64,000 bases of DNA from CALBPI01 sp039033995 (GTDB lineage Bacteria; Pseudomonadota; Gammaproteobacteria; Steroidobacterales; Woeseiaceae), in assembly GCA_039033995.1 (NCBI GenBank), contig JBCCBP010000004.1, positions 62,001-126,000 of the forward strand, read 5' to 3'. The notes under the pieces were generated by a model. It saw only the letters and a program-made list of their open reading frames with translations, searched no databases and had not been told where the DNA came from. A program made the translations under genes and the position numbers. The stretch's first letter is position 1. Every line of letters starts with the position of its first letter. Positions 1-8,149 of this stretch are shown here, one piece after another.

Positions 1-110
1 TCCTTGAATCGCTCTGCCGTCATCTTGTTAGCGCGATGCATCCATTGCAAGTCCGTCGCCAGCGTCCGTGTCTTGGTACACTGCAACACTCTGGCCGGAT
101 GAGGGTTCAA

Positions 111-476
111 ATGAAAGCGCGCTTGCTTGACGATTCACTACGACTCCGCTTGTCACGGAGCGAAGTTGCCGAGGTCGCTGCCGGCGAATCGGTCATCAAT
201 CGCACGCGTTTCCCTGGGGGCACTAGTCTGCAATTCGTTCTCGGGCACCATGCAGCATCGCAGTGGCAGGCGCGTATCGCCAACAACGTTGTCCATATCG
301 ATGCTCCGTCGCAATCCCTGGTGCAGTGGGCGCGTGGCGATGATGTGTCGATCAATGCGGTGTTAGCGGTCGCGTCGGATGCGTCACTGACAATCCTGGT
401 GGAGAAGGACTTTGCTTGCCTGACGGCACGCGCGGGGGACGAAGACTGTTTTCCGCACCCGGCGGATGACCATTAG
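111..476 (+). CDS. DUF7009-like small conserved protein
   Basis: A protein of about 121 residues. An upstream in-frame start exists at 36, but the start at 111 is preferred: a GAGGG ribosome binding site lies just before it, and the protein then begins MKARLLDDSLRLRLSRSEV, which resembles the start I recall for the DUF7009 family. The C-terminal part (ILVEKDFACL..EDCFPHP) also looks family-like. The stop overlaps the stop of the convergent molybdopterin oxidoreductase by 4 nt. Function unknown; I infer a possible accessory role for that neighbour, without direct evidence. The family call is from memory of the N-terminal motif and was not searched. Confidence 0.6.
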   Translation: MKARLLDDSLRLRLSRSEVAEVAAGESVINRTRFPGGTSLQFVLGHHAASQWQARIANNVVHIDAPSQSLVQWARGDDVSINAVLAVASDASLTILVEKDFACLTARAGDEDCFPHPADDH

Positions 477-2647
477 CGTTGCAGCGAATGCAATGACACT
501 GGGGTGTTTTTAAACGCCGGCGTGCGACTGGCGGGATCGACCATCGTGCCCGTCAGTACATTCGCCTCCGGGTAATACGCCATCAGATTGCCCCGTGGCA
601 AATCGCGGACGTACACGGCTACCTCTCGCATCTCGCCAAAATCGGAGACCAGCGTCACGGCGTCGCCTTCGTTGATGCCGGCGTCCTTCGCGTCGTCGAC
701 ATTCATCATGACGCACCAGCGTGTACGGGTGTCGCGGTAGGTGTCGGATTCTTCATAGATAATCGAATTAAACTGCCCTTCGCTGCGCACCGTTGCCAGT
801 CGAAACCGGTGAGCGGAGGCTTCCGGTTTGATGACCGTTTTGAGCCTGAAAGCGGCTTTACCGTTGCTCGTGTTGAACGTCGGTTCATGCAGCAGTCGGT
901 TGGCAATATGAAATTCGCGACGCGCGACATCGATGTCCTTCAGCGCTGCCATGCCGGGAACAATCGCCGCGATCGCTTCGCGGATGTTGCGGTGCTGGCG
1001 AAACGCATCAAAGTCGACCGGGCTATCGGGCAGCAGCGCATTGGCAATGTCGACGAGCACCGCGACCTCGGGGCGTACGGTTTCGTGGCGGGTAATTTGG
1101 CCATCGCTGAGTCGCACAAAATTGAACATCGATTCCTGTGTGGTCGATTCCCATTCTTCGTCGCGCGCACAAACCGGCAGTACGATCAGTTCGGCGTCAT
1201 CGTCGATATTCACGTGCGATGCGTTAAGTGTGGTTGTCAGCGCTATTCTTGTATTTATCCTGTTCAACGCCGTTTCTGCCCAGTCGCGTTTCGGATTGGC
1301 GGACAACAGATTGCCGCCGAGCAGTACGGCAGTATCGATAGCACCGCGCGCCGCGGCTTGCATCGCCCCCATCGTGTCATAGCCAGGCGCTGTTGGCGTT
1401 GCGATGCCGAAGAAGTCTTGCAGACGCTCCAGTACGGTGTCTCCCAATACCGGCTTAACGCCGATCGTGCCGATCCCCTGCACATTCGAATGACCACGCA
1501 GTGGTAACAAGCCCGCGCCGCGGCGGCCGATCATGCCACGCAGTAGCGCGAGATTGCTGATCGCCTCGATGTTCTCGACGCCGTGCAGGTGATGGGTCAC
1601 GCCCATGCCCCAGGCAAACACGACCTGCTTGGCACCGGCATAATGGGCCGCGACCGCTTCGATGTCGCTTTGAGCAATTCCTGTTGTCGCCGTGATGTCT
1701 GCCCAAGACATTGCGGCAACCTCTGCCATCCACGCGTCACTGTTCGTGGTGTGCTGATCAATAAAGCGTTGGTCCGACGCGTCCATTGCCATCGTCGCTT
1801 TGGCAAGACCCGCGAGCAGGATTGCGTCAGTACCGATGTTGGGCTGCAAATAGTCCGACGCGATGTCAGTGCCGCCCCGCAACAGAGAGCGCGGACTTTT
1901 TGGCACCGCAAAACGGACGAGGCCACGTTCTTTCGCGGGATTGATCACAACCACCCGACCACCGCGTTCTCGACACGCTGCCAGTTTGTGGATGAAGCGC
2001 GGGTGGTTCGATGCCGGATTGGCACCGATCACGAAAATCATGTCGGTGTGATCGAGGTCCTCGAGCTCGATGGTGGCAGTGCCTGTACCGATGGTGCGCG
2101 AGAGCGCGACGCCCGTCGCCTGATGACAGTAGTAAGAACAGTTGTTGACGTGGTTGGTGCCGTAGCAGCGTGCGAGCAACTGGAACACAAATCCCGCCTC
2201 ATTGGAGGATCGACCCGACGCATAAAAGAAGCTTCGGTCGGGCGCGGTATTGGCCAGTCGCTGGGCCGCAAGCGATGTCGCCGATGACCACGATAACGGC
2301 ATGAAATGGTTGTGTCCTGCCGCCTTGTGCAGTGGCGTTGCGAGACGGCCGAGATGTTCCAGATCGTGGGCGCTCAACGCAGCGAGCTCGGTCAGTGGTC
2401 GAGTCAGCGCGGTATCGTTGATCGCTGGTTGTACGTCTGTGGATTGTGCCTGGACACTCTTGTTGCAAACCGACGGAAACTCGCCGGCCTCATTGGTCAT
2501 GCCACCCAGTTGACCGCCCATACCAAACGCACAGGCTTTACAGGTGTTTTTCGAGCGCAGCGCCTTGCCGGTTTTCGCGATGCCTGCTTTGCGCGCTGTA
2601 GCCAGCGTGTAACCGATTTTTCTGAACCCGCCACCGGCCTTACTCAT
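473..2647 (-). CDS. FdhF/YdeP-family molybdopterin oxidoreductase
   Basis: A protein of about 724 residues with the architecture of the formate-dehydrogenase-alpha-like YdeP family (cytoplasmic, bis-MGD type). Seen: cysteines C36, C39 and C61 (CKACAFGMGGQ, then PSVC) near the N terminus, probably the iron-sulfur site but with only three cysteines. Also a Mo-site region NNCSYYCHQAT, the cofactor-binding stretches IFVIGANPASNHPR and GMGVTHHLHGVENI, and a C-terminal molydopterin dinucleotide-binding domain. The ORF extends 8 codons upstream; the start at 2647 (MSKAGGG) fits the family better. FdhD, normally needed for such enzymes, is not in this window. Natural substrate unknown for the family; E. 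coli YdeP is linked to acid resistance. Confidence 0.85.
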   Translation of the reverse strand: MSKAGGGFRKIGYTLATARKAGIAKTGKALRSKNTCKACAFGMGGQLGGMTNEAGEFPSVCNKSVQAQSTDVQPAINDTALTRPLTELAALSAHDLEHLGRLATPLHKAAGHNHFMPLSWSSATSLAAQRLANTAPDRSFFYASGRSSNEAGFVFQLLARCYGTNHVNNCSYYCHQATGVALSRTIGTGTATIELEDLDHTDMIFVIGANPASNHPRFIHKLAACRERGGRVVVINPAKERGLVRFAVPKSPRSLLRGGTDIASDYLQPNIGTDAILLAGLAKATMAMDASDQRFIDQHTTNSDAWMAEVAAMSWADITATTGIAQSDIEAVAAHYAGAKQVVFAWGMGVTHHLHGVENIEAISNLALLRGMIGRRGAGLLPLRGHSNVQGIGTIGVKPVLGDTVLERLQDFFGIATPTAPGYDTMGAMQAAARGAIDTAVLLGGNLLSANPKRDWAETALNRINTRIALTTTLNASHVNIDDDAELIVLPVCARDEEWESTTQESMFNFVRLSDGQITRHETVRPEVAVLVDIANALLPDSPVDFDAFRQHRNIREAIAAIVPGMAALKDIDVARREFHIANRLLHEPTFNTSNGKAAFRLKTVIKPEASAHRFRLATVRSEGQFNSIIYEESDTYRDTRTRWCVMMNVDDAKDAGINEGDAVTLVSDFGEMREVAVYVRDLPRGNLMAYYPEANVLTGTMVDPASRTPAFKNTPVSLHSLQR

Positions 2648-3096
2648 AATGGCACAGGATTCGCGATGCACAGGTCAAACAACATGCGTCGTATTGGTCT
2701 GGGGTTGGTGACATTGTCGTCATCCGGTCGCAATTCAATCGTCTGAGTCTGCTTGATAGTCATGTTGATGCCGATAGCGCCTAGGCCAGAATTATAGGAC
2801 CAGTTACGCCGTCTATGCCATGTTGAAGTTGTTTGTCGGTGCTTGCCATGTGTCATCCCCTCGCTTAACGTTAGGTGTATATCGGGCCCGAGATTTCGTT
2901 TTCCCGGATGTGTGCGATGAAAGAGAGTTCCGCTTTTGAACAAGGATAATGTTCGAGCTACCAGCGCTCAGTCTGGCCCGAACGGTGTACGCAAGTTTTC
3001 GTTGTATACCGTTTTTTTCGGTAGCGGCGTCTGCCGCGACGCTTACGAGTCCGTGTTTACCCATGGAGTAGACACTGGTCTCACGAGCGGTCTCGT
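2648..3096. other. 450-bp intergenic region
   Basis: This gap separates two divergent genes and must hold both promoters. Two overlapping minus-strand ORFs of 98-99 codons run through it, but their proteins show no domain, no clear ribosome binding site and no coding-like composition. The stretch is visibly more AT-rich than its surroundings. I see no transposon ends or RNA gene. Confidence 0.5.
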
Positions 3097-4581
3097 ATGA
3101 GGGCGGCATTGTCTTGTCATGATGTCGTGATCGTCGGTGCTGGATTGTCCGGCATCGCCATGGCCTGGCATCATCGCCGCGCGCGGCCGGATGACGACTT
3201 AGTTATCGCCGAGGCCCGAAGTTCGGTCGGTGGTACGTGGGATCTCTTCCGCTATCCGGGAATACGCTCTGACTCTGACATGGCGACTCTGGGTTTTACC
3301 TTCAAACCCTGGCTTGGGCGTAAAGCAATAACCGACGGAGAGAGTATTCGCCATTATCTGGAGGCGACCACAGCCGAACACGGTATTGCAGAGCGCATTG
3401 TATTCGGGCGCAGACTGGTGTCTGCCGATTTTGTCACCGCCGACAATCGCTGGAAGCTCACATTTCAGTTGGAAACGGGTGATAAAGAAATCCGCTTTAG
3501 TCGCTTTCTGATGTTATGCACCGGCTATTACAACTATGCCTCGGGATATCTGCCGGCGTTCCCGCAGATTGAACGGTTTTCAGGTCTCGTGATCCAGCCG
3601 CAGCACTGGCCGCAGGACCTGAGCTTACGAGATAAACGCGTTGTGTTGATCGGCAGTGGTGCGACGGCGGTGACGCTGTTGCCTGAACTGGCAAAAGAAG
3701 CCGCCAAGGTGACGATGATCCAACGTACGCCGACTTACATCATTGAGGCGCCGGCAATCGATCGCTGGTCGCAGCGATTTATCCGCTGGACGGGGGCGCG
3801 TGCGGGGCATTGGCTGACGCGCTGGAAGAATATTCTGTACACGATGGGCATATTTCAGTTGTCACGACGCTGGCCTACGTTCGTGCGCCGTGCCATCGCC
3901 AAACAAACCCGCGAGCAGTTGGGTGACACGCTGGATTGGCGCAAACACTTCACGCCGCCATACAACCCGTGGGCACAGCGCTTGTGTGTGGCGCCCGATG
4001 GCGATTTTTTTGAGCCGCTGCGGACCGGCAAGGCCGAAATGTGTACCGGCACGATCGCGAGCTTCAGTCCGCGTCATGTGCACATGGCGTCCGGCGAACG
4101 CATCGATGCGGACATTGTTGTGGCAGCGACCGGCTTGCGGATACTGGTCGCGGGCGGGGCAACGTTAAGTGTTGACGGTGTCGAACTGCTGCCGAATGCG
4201 CTGACGACTTACAAAGGCGCGATGTTGTCCGGCGTACCTAATCTGGTCATGACACTCGGCTATACCAACGCGAGCTGGACACTGAAAAGCGAGTTGATTT
4301 GCAAATGGTCGGTGCGGCTTCTGAATTTTATGCAGCGCCGCGGTCTGCAGCGCGTGACGCCAGCGGATAAATCGGCCGGCGAGGGACAGCCGTTGATCGA
4401 CCTCGAGTCCGGCTATATTCGGCGAGCGGAAGCCGAAATGCCACGCCAGACTGCCGAACGGCCGTGGCGTGTGAACCAAAACTATTTTCTGGACCTCAAA
4501 GCGTTCCGCTGGTCACGCATCGACGACGGACACCTTCAATTCAAGGGCGAGGAAACATCCGTTTCCGCAAGCTTCGACTAG
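3097..4581 (+). CDS. FAD-dependent flavin-containing monooxygenase (BVMO-like)
   Basis: A 494-residue flavoprotein monooxygenase of the flavin-containing / Baeyer-Villiger group. Seen: N-terminal FAD fold VVIVGAGLSGIAMAW (about residues 10-24), the GG motif SSVGGTWDLFRYPGIRSDSD, and the second Rossmann motif VVLIGSGATAVTLLPELA (about 182-199). The linker fingerprint FSGLVIQPQHWP (161-172) carries Gln167 where the family normally has His (F-x-G-x-x-x-H). Expected to use NADPH and O2 on a ketone or other soft substrate. The stop overlaps the convergent yhhQ stop inside a 14-bp palindrome. Substrate cannot be inferred from context. Confidence 0.88.
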   Translation: MRAALSCHDVVIVGAGLSGIAMAWHHRRARPDDDLVIAEARSSVGGTWDLFRYPGIRSDSDMATLGFTFKPWLGRKAITDGESIRHYLEATTAEHGIAERIVFGRRLVSADFVTADNRWKLTFQLETGDKEIRFSRFLMLCTGYYNYASGYLPAFPQIERFSGLVIQPQHWPQDLSLRDKRVVLIGSGATAVTLLPELAKEAAKVTMIQRTPTYIIEAPAIDRWSQRFIRWTGARAGHWLTRWKNILYTMGIFQLSRRWPTFVRRAIAKQTREQLGDTLDWRKHFTPPYNPWAQRLCVAPDGDFFEPLRTGKAEMCTGTIASFSPRHVHMASGERIDADIVVAATGLRILVAGGATLSVDGVELLPNALTTYKGAMLSGVPNLVMTLGYTNASWTLKSELICKWSVRLLNFMQRRGLQRVTPADKSAGEGQPLIDLESGYIRRAEAEMPRQTAERPWRVNQNYFLDLKAFRWSRIDDGHLQFKGEETSVSASFD

Positions 4582-5330
4582 TCGAATACGGTTTCGTTGT
4601 CGATCTGCAAGTAGTGTTTGAGTTTTGCGACCAGGATGTAGGCGGGGATCGTATCTAGCAACGCACTCAGCATTTTGAACAGGTAACTGCTACCGATCAG
4701 CACGAGGATCGCCTTCAGCGTGAAATCGCCGGCCAGAAACGCGGCGCCGAATGTGACGCTGACAACAGCGATCGAATCGACAAGCTGGCTGGTCAGCGTC
4801 GATAAGTTATTGCGCAGCCACAGGTGTTTGCCATTCGTTAGTCGCTTCAGCCAATGGAACACCTGGACATCGCAGTATTGCGCGGCCACATAAGCCAGCA
4901 TCGAGGCGAACACGGCGCCGGACGTACAAGCATAGATAATCTCGAATAACTCAACGCTCCCGGAAATCGTAGCACCGCTGGGCATCGTCATCGTGTCAGC
5001 GATTTGCAGCACTTGCCAGGGTGGCAGGCTGTCATCCGGAACTGCTGGCATCGCGTTCACCAGCCACATGATGCCGATGATGAAGAAGTTCAGAATCAAG
5101 CCGACGGTGACCATGAAATTGGCACGGCGTTTTCCGTACAGCTCGCTGACCAAATCTGTACACAAGAAGGTCAGTGGATAGGGCAGCACCCCAGCGGCCA
5201 GACTTAATGGGCCAAGCTGAATGAAGCGAGTGATGCCGATGACATTGAGTAACGTCATGGCGCACAGAAAGAAGCCGGCCAGAATCAGGAAGACGCGCTC
5301 GCGCCGTTCCTGAAGATCGAATGAGGTCAT
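4578..5330 (-). CDS. yhhQ: Queuosine precursor transporter (VUT family)
   Basis: A 250-residue inner-membrane protein of the DUF165/VUT family, known in E. coli as the importer of the queuosine precursors preQ0/preQ1. Seen: about six hydrophobic segments, the conserved ADLVSELYG-like stretch (here TDLVSELYGKRRANFMVTVGL) and the family motif QLVDSIAVVSVTFG. The start at 5330 (MTSFDLQERRERVF) is preferred over an upstream in-frame start 17 codons earlier because the family begins near this point. It lies downstream of the qmcA operon but is separated from it by a strong terminator hairpin, so it is probably transcribed on its own. preQ0 is a deazaguanine, so this fits loosely with the purine theme. 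Confidence 0.87.
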   Translation of the reverse strand: MTSFDLQERRERVFLILAGFFLCAMTLLNVIGITRFIQLGPLSLAAGVLPYPLTFLCTDLVSELYGKRRANFMVTVGLILNFFIIGIMWLVNAMPAVPDDSLPPWQVLQIADTMTMPSGATISGSVELFEIIYACTSGAVFASMLAYVAAQYCDVQVFHWLKRLTNGKHLWLRNNLSTLTSQLVDSIAVVSVTFGAAFLAGDFTLKAILVLIGSSYLFKMLSALLDTIPAYILVAKLKHYLQIDNETVFD

Positions 5331-5381
5331 GCGGGTATCCGTTGAATGATTAGCGCAAATGGTGACACACATTATGCGCAC

Positions 5382-5412
5382 AAAAAAAGCCGGCCCTGGG
5401 AAGAGCCGGCTC
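5382..5412 (-). terminator. Rho-independent terminator of nfeD-qmcA
   Basis: Read on the minus strand there is a 7-bp perfect stem (AGCCGGC / GCCGGCT, plus-strand arms 5388-5394 and 5405-5411) with a 10-nt loop, followed by a run of seven U. It lies 25 nt after the qmcA stop and before yhhQ. Confidence 0.88.
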
Positions 5413-5436
5413 TGGTTGGCTTATGCAATCTTCTGT

Positions 5437-6369
5437 CTAGCTTGCGTTCTGATTGTCGCCTTGCTTGATGATCTTCGTTGCCGCACTGATCATCGATGTC
5501 ATATCCGACAGATTCGCGGGGATGATCAGCGTATTGCCTTCCTTCGCCAGGTTGCCGAACTTGCTGAGGTAGTCTTCAGCGATCCGCAGTTGCATGGCTT
5601 CTCCGCCGCCTTCGCTCTTGATGCCCGCACCGACCATACGAATACCCTGTGCGGTCGCTTTGGCGACCTCCATAATCGCCTCTGCCTCACCGCGGGCTTC
5701 ATTGACTTGCTGCGCTTGCGCCGCTTCGGATTCCATGATCACACGCCGCTTCTCAGCTTCAGCTTCATTGATCTTGGCGTCGCGATCACCTTCGGATTTC
5801 AGGATGGTGGCGCGTTTTTCACGTTCGGCACGCATCTGTTTTTCCATCGCGCCAAGCACGTCGTGCGGCGGGTTGATGTTCTTGATCTCGTAACGCAGTA
5901 CTTTCACACCCCACGGGTCAGACGCCTTATCCAGTTCGTCGACAACAGCGAGGTTGATCGCATTGCGCTCCTCGAAAGTCTTGTCGAGATCGATCTTACC
6001 CACTTCACTACGCAACGTGGTCTGCGCGAGCTGCGTGATCGCGAACACGTAGTTACCAATGCCGTAAGACGCGCGTTCCGGGTTGGTGACCTGAATGTAG
6101 AGTACGCCGTCGACCCCTACCTGTACGTTATCGCGTGTGATACAGACCTGCTCAGGAATATCCATCGCATGCTCTTTCAGGCTATGACGGTAGGCGATCT
6201 TCTCCAGAAAAGGCACGAGAAAGCTGAAGCCGGCGCTGAGTGTGCGCGAGTACTTGCCCAGGCTTTCAACGACAAACGCGCTCTGCTGCGGCACGATGAC
6301 GAAAATCTTTGACAGGGCAAAGATGATGACGAAGGCGAGAATACCGCCGACGATAAGTAATCCATCCAT
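5437..6369 (-). CDS. qmcA: SPFH/stomatin-like membrane protein (paraslipin)
   Basis: A 310-residue band-7 protein. Seen: one N-terminal transmembrane helix (about residues 4-24), then the SPFH domain (VPQQSAFVVESLGKYSRTL..GFSFLVPFLEKIAYRHSLKE), then a long Ala/Glu-rich coiled-coil (about 180-250, with repeated EAEKRRVIMESEAAQAQQ-type heptads). Such proteins oligomerise into membrane rings and organise microdomains or modulate proteases; the exact role in this organism is not shown. An AGAGGA ribosome binding site precedes the start. It follows the nfeD gene by 31 nt, the classic paired arrangement, and is followed by a terminator. Confidence 0.9.
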   Translation of the reverse strand: MDGLLIVGGILAFVIIFALSKIFVIVPQQSAFVVESLGKYSRTLSAGFSFLVPFLEKIAYRHSLKEHAMDIPEQVCITRDNVQVGVDGVLYIQVTNPERASYGIGNYVFAITQLAQTTLRSEVGKIDLDKTFEERNAINLAVVDELDKASDPWGVKVLRYEIKNINPPHDVLGAMEKQMRAEREKRATILKSEGDRDAKINEAEAEKRRVIMESEAAQAQQVNEARGEAEAIMEVAKATAQGIRMVGAGIKSEGGGEAMQLRIAEDYLSKFGNLAKEGNTLIIPANLSDMTSMISAATKIIKQGDNQNAS

Positions 6370-6400
6370 ATTATTATCCTCTAAGTTGTGTTCGATGTGT

Positions 6401-6835
6401 TCAGGCGCGGGCGTCGATTTCGAGCCGCGAGCCGCTGGCTTTCAAAATGATCGCTTTCTCGCCCGCTTTCAGCGTGCGCGAACCGACGTTGGTGGCATCC
6501 CAACGTGAGCCACGAAACTCGACCCGCGTCTCGTCGCCGGCAGCGACGTCTTCCAGTATCGCGACCTGGCGACCGTCTACCTGGTCTTCAAACCCGATCG
6601 GCTGACCACGCAGCTTGTCGTACAGTGACTGGCGAAACAGGACGGCGGTCACCGCACCGGTGACACCGAAAACAACCCACTGCAACCACAGCGCCATGGG
6701 TATGCCAGCCACGAGCAGTACGCCGGTCAAAACAGCGGATAAGCCGATAAACAGCAAATAAAACGCCGCGTCGATCAACGCCAGCTCGGCTGCCATCAAC
6801 AGTAATCCCAGGACAATCCATCCCCACCAGACCAT
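6401..6835 (-). CDS. NfeD-family membrane protein
   Basis: A 144-residue NfeD-like protein of the short class: two to three hydrophobic segments in the first 75 residues, then a soluble OB-fold-like domain (EDQVDGRQVAILEDVAAGDETRVEFRGSRWDA..). It is the customary partner of a neighbouring SPFH protein and is expected to sit with it in the inner membrane. AAGGAG precedes the start. A perfect dyad (6861-6878) lies 25 nt upstream and may control the operon. Confidence 0.88.
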   Translation of the reverse strand: MVWWGWIVLGLLLMAAELALIDAAFYLLFIGLSAVLTGVLLVAGIPMALWLQWVVFGVTGAVTAVLFRQSLYDKLRGQPIGFEDQVDGRQVAILEDVAAGDETRVEFRGSRWDATNVGSRTLKAGEKAIILKASGSRLEIDARA

Positions 6836-6860
6836 GCTATTCTCCTTCGTTGTACTGTCT

Positions 6861-6878
6861 TAATTGTTGTAACAATTA
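6861..6878. promoter_or_regulatory. 18-bp perfect dyad upstream of nfeD-qmcA
   Basis: TAATTGTT-GT-AACAATTA: 8-bp perfect arms around a 2-nt centre. Placed just upstream of the nfeD ribosome binding site, where an operator would be. I do not recognise the binding protein. Confidence 0.45.
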
Positions 6879-6962
6879 TACGGGGCAGTGTGACACAACC
6901 GAAGGGCTGAGCAGCTTGCTCACGGCGAGTAAATCGCTTGACAGGTAGCTAGTTCAGTTCTT

Positions 6963-6984
6963 TTAGCGAGTTACGATTAGCGAG
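6963..6984 (+). promoter_or_regulatory. Direct repeat TTAGCGAG x2
   Basis: Two exact copies of TTAGCGAG start at 6963 and 6977, 14 bp apart, with TTACGA between. A TTGACA hexamer lies at 6938-6943, so the repeats would sit near the -10 region of a promoter for the gene at 7073. Regulatory role is inference. Confidence 0.3.
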
Positions 6985-7072
6985 ATTTCGGTTTCATGTG
7001 TGGTTTTTTGCGCACAGATGACCGGGTCTTCCGCGAATCGTTATCTATTCATAGATCAGGGGAGCTGCACTA

Positions 7073-8125
7073 ATGCAGAAAATCGTTGCACTGGGTGTTT
7101 GGTTGATGTGGGCGACTGTCGCGCAGGCAGCGGAGCCAATTGAGATCAAAGTGGTGGTTGCCGCCATGTTCGAACGTGGTGAGCCGACCGGTGATGATCC
7201 TGGTGAGCTGCAGCTCTGGATAGAACGCCTGGCGCTAACGACGGAATACGATTTCCCACTGGGCGAGGCCAAACTGTACGGCAATGATGATGGCGTCATC
7301 GCTATTCTGCTGGGTGGTGGTATCCCGAATGCCACGGCATCGATCATGGCGCTTGGGTTCGATGATCGATTTGATTTGTCGCATAGTTATTTTCTGATCG
7401 CCGGCATCGCGGGCGCTGACCCGGCGGATTTGTCGCTTGGGTCTGCCGCCTGGGCCCGGCACATTGTCGATGGCGATTTGTTGTACGAGATCGATGGCCG
7501 CGAAATTCCTGATGACTGGCCGTACGGGATGGTGCCGCTCGGTGCGGAGCGACCCACGCAAGACCCTGCGGATCTCTATGGTGGCTGGACACTGGACACC
7601 ATTTATTTTTCGCTACACCAGCCGCTGGTTGATTGGGCCTATGCACTGACCAAAGATTTGCAACTGCCAGATGCGCCTGGCATCCGCGAATTTCGTAAGC
7701 TCTACACGGGATATCCTCAGGCGCAACGGCCGCCGTTTGTGACGGTGGGCGATACGCTGAGCGCCAGCACGTATTGGCATGGCGAGAAGCTCAACACGTG
7801 GGCTAATGACTGGCTACAACTGTATGCCGGTGCCGACGCTAATTTTATGACCTCCAATATGGAGGACAGCGGCACGTTAACCGCCTTGCATCGACTCGGT
7901 AGGACCGATGTGATCGATGCACGGCGCGTTCTGGTGCTGCGTACCGCCAGCAATTTCACGATGCCGCCCAAGGGCAAGACGGCGGTTTGGAGCAAGACGG
8001 CACCGTACCCCGACAATGGTTTTCCAGCGCTCGATAGTGCTTTCCGCGTTGGCAATGTCGTGGTCCAGGCACTCGTCGACAACTGGACAGAGTATCGCGA
8101 CCAATTACCCGCGCCAGCAAAATAA
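7073..8125 (+). CDS. Exported purine nucleoside permease-family protein (NUP1), probable nucleoside-cleaving enzyme
   Basis: A 350-residue member of PF06516, named after a Candida purine nucleoside permease. Seen: a cleavable signal peptide (cleavage likely after AQA, about residue 19) and no further membrane helices, which argues against a permease. Motifs resemble the nucleoside phosphorylase fold: a Gly-rich loop LLGGGIPNATASIMALG (79-95), YFLIAGIAGADPADLSLG (106-123), an SNMEDSGTL stretch (261-269) like the PNP/MTAN ME ribose site, and RTASN (290-294) at the position of the base-contacting Asp/Asn. I infer a periplasmic enzyme releasing free base from nucleosides. AGGGGAG precedes the start. 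The base permease follows 24 nt downstream; a paralogue is at 9842-10927. Confidence 0.8.
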   Translation: MQKIVALGVWLMWATVAQAAEPIEIKVVVAAMFERGEPTGDDPGELQLWIERLALTTEYDFPLGEAKLYGNDDGVIAILLGGGIPNATASIMALGFDDRFDLSHSYFLIAGIAGADPADLSLGSAAWARHIVDGDLLYEIDGREIPDDWPYGMVPLGAERPTQDPADLYGGWTLDTIYFSLHQPLVDWAYALTKDLQLPDAPGIREFRKLYTGYPQAQRPPFVTVGDTLSASTYWHGEKLNTWANDWLQLYAGADANFMTSNMEDSGTLTALHRLGRTDVIDARRVLVLRTASNFTMPPKGKTAVWSKTAPYPDNGFPALDSAFRVGNVVVQALVDNWTEYRDQLPAPAK

Positions 8126-8149
8126 TTCATAACAAACGGGGACCCACCC

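Noticed and set aside
29..110. Upstream in-frame extension of the first gene
   Set aside because: The start at 111 has a better ribosome binding site and the family N terminus.
1583..2287. 234-codon ORF on the plus strand
   Set aside because: Antisense to the molybdopterin oxidoreductase.
2865..2882. Integron attC-like core (CTTAACGTTAGG)
   Set aside because: Only a single half-like fragment, with no partner core site, no integrase and no cassette structure.
5359..6312. 317-codon ORF on the plus strand
   Set aside because: Antisense shadow of qmcA, rich in His, Arg and Asp, with no domain.
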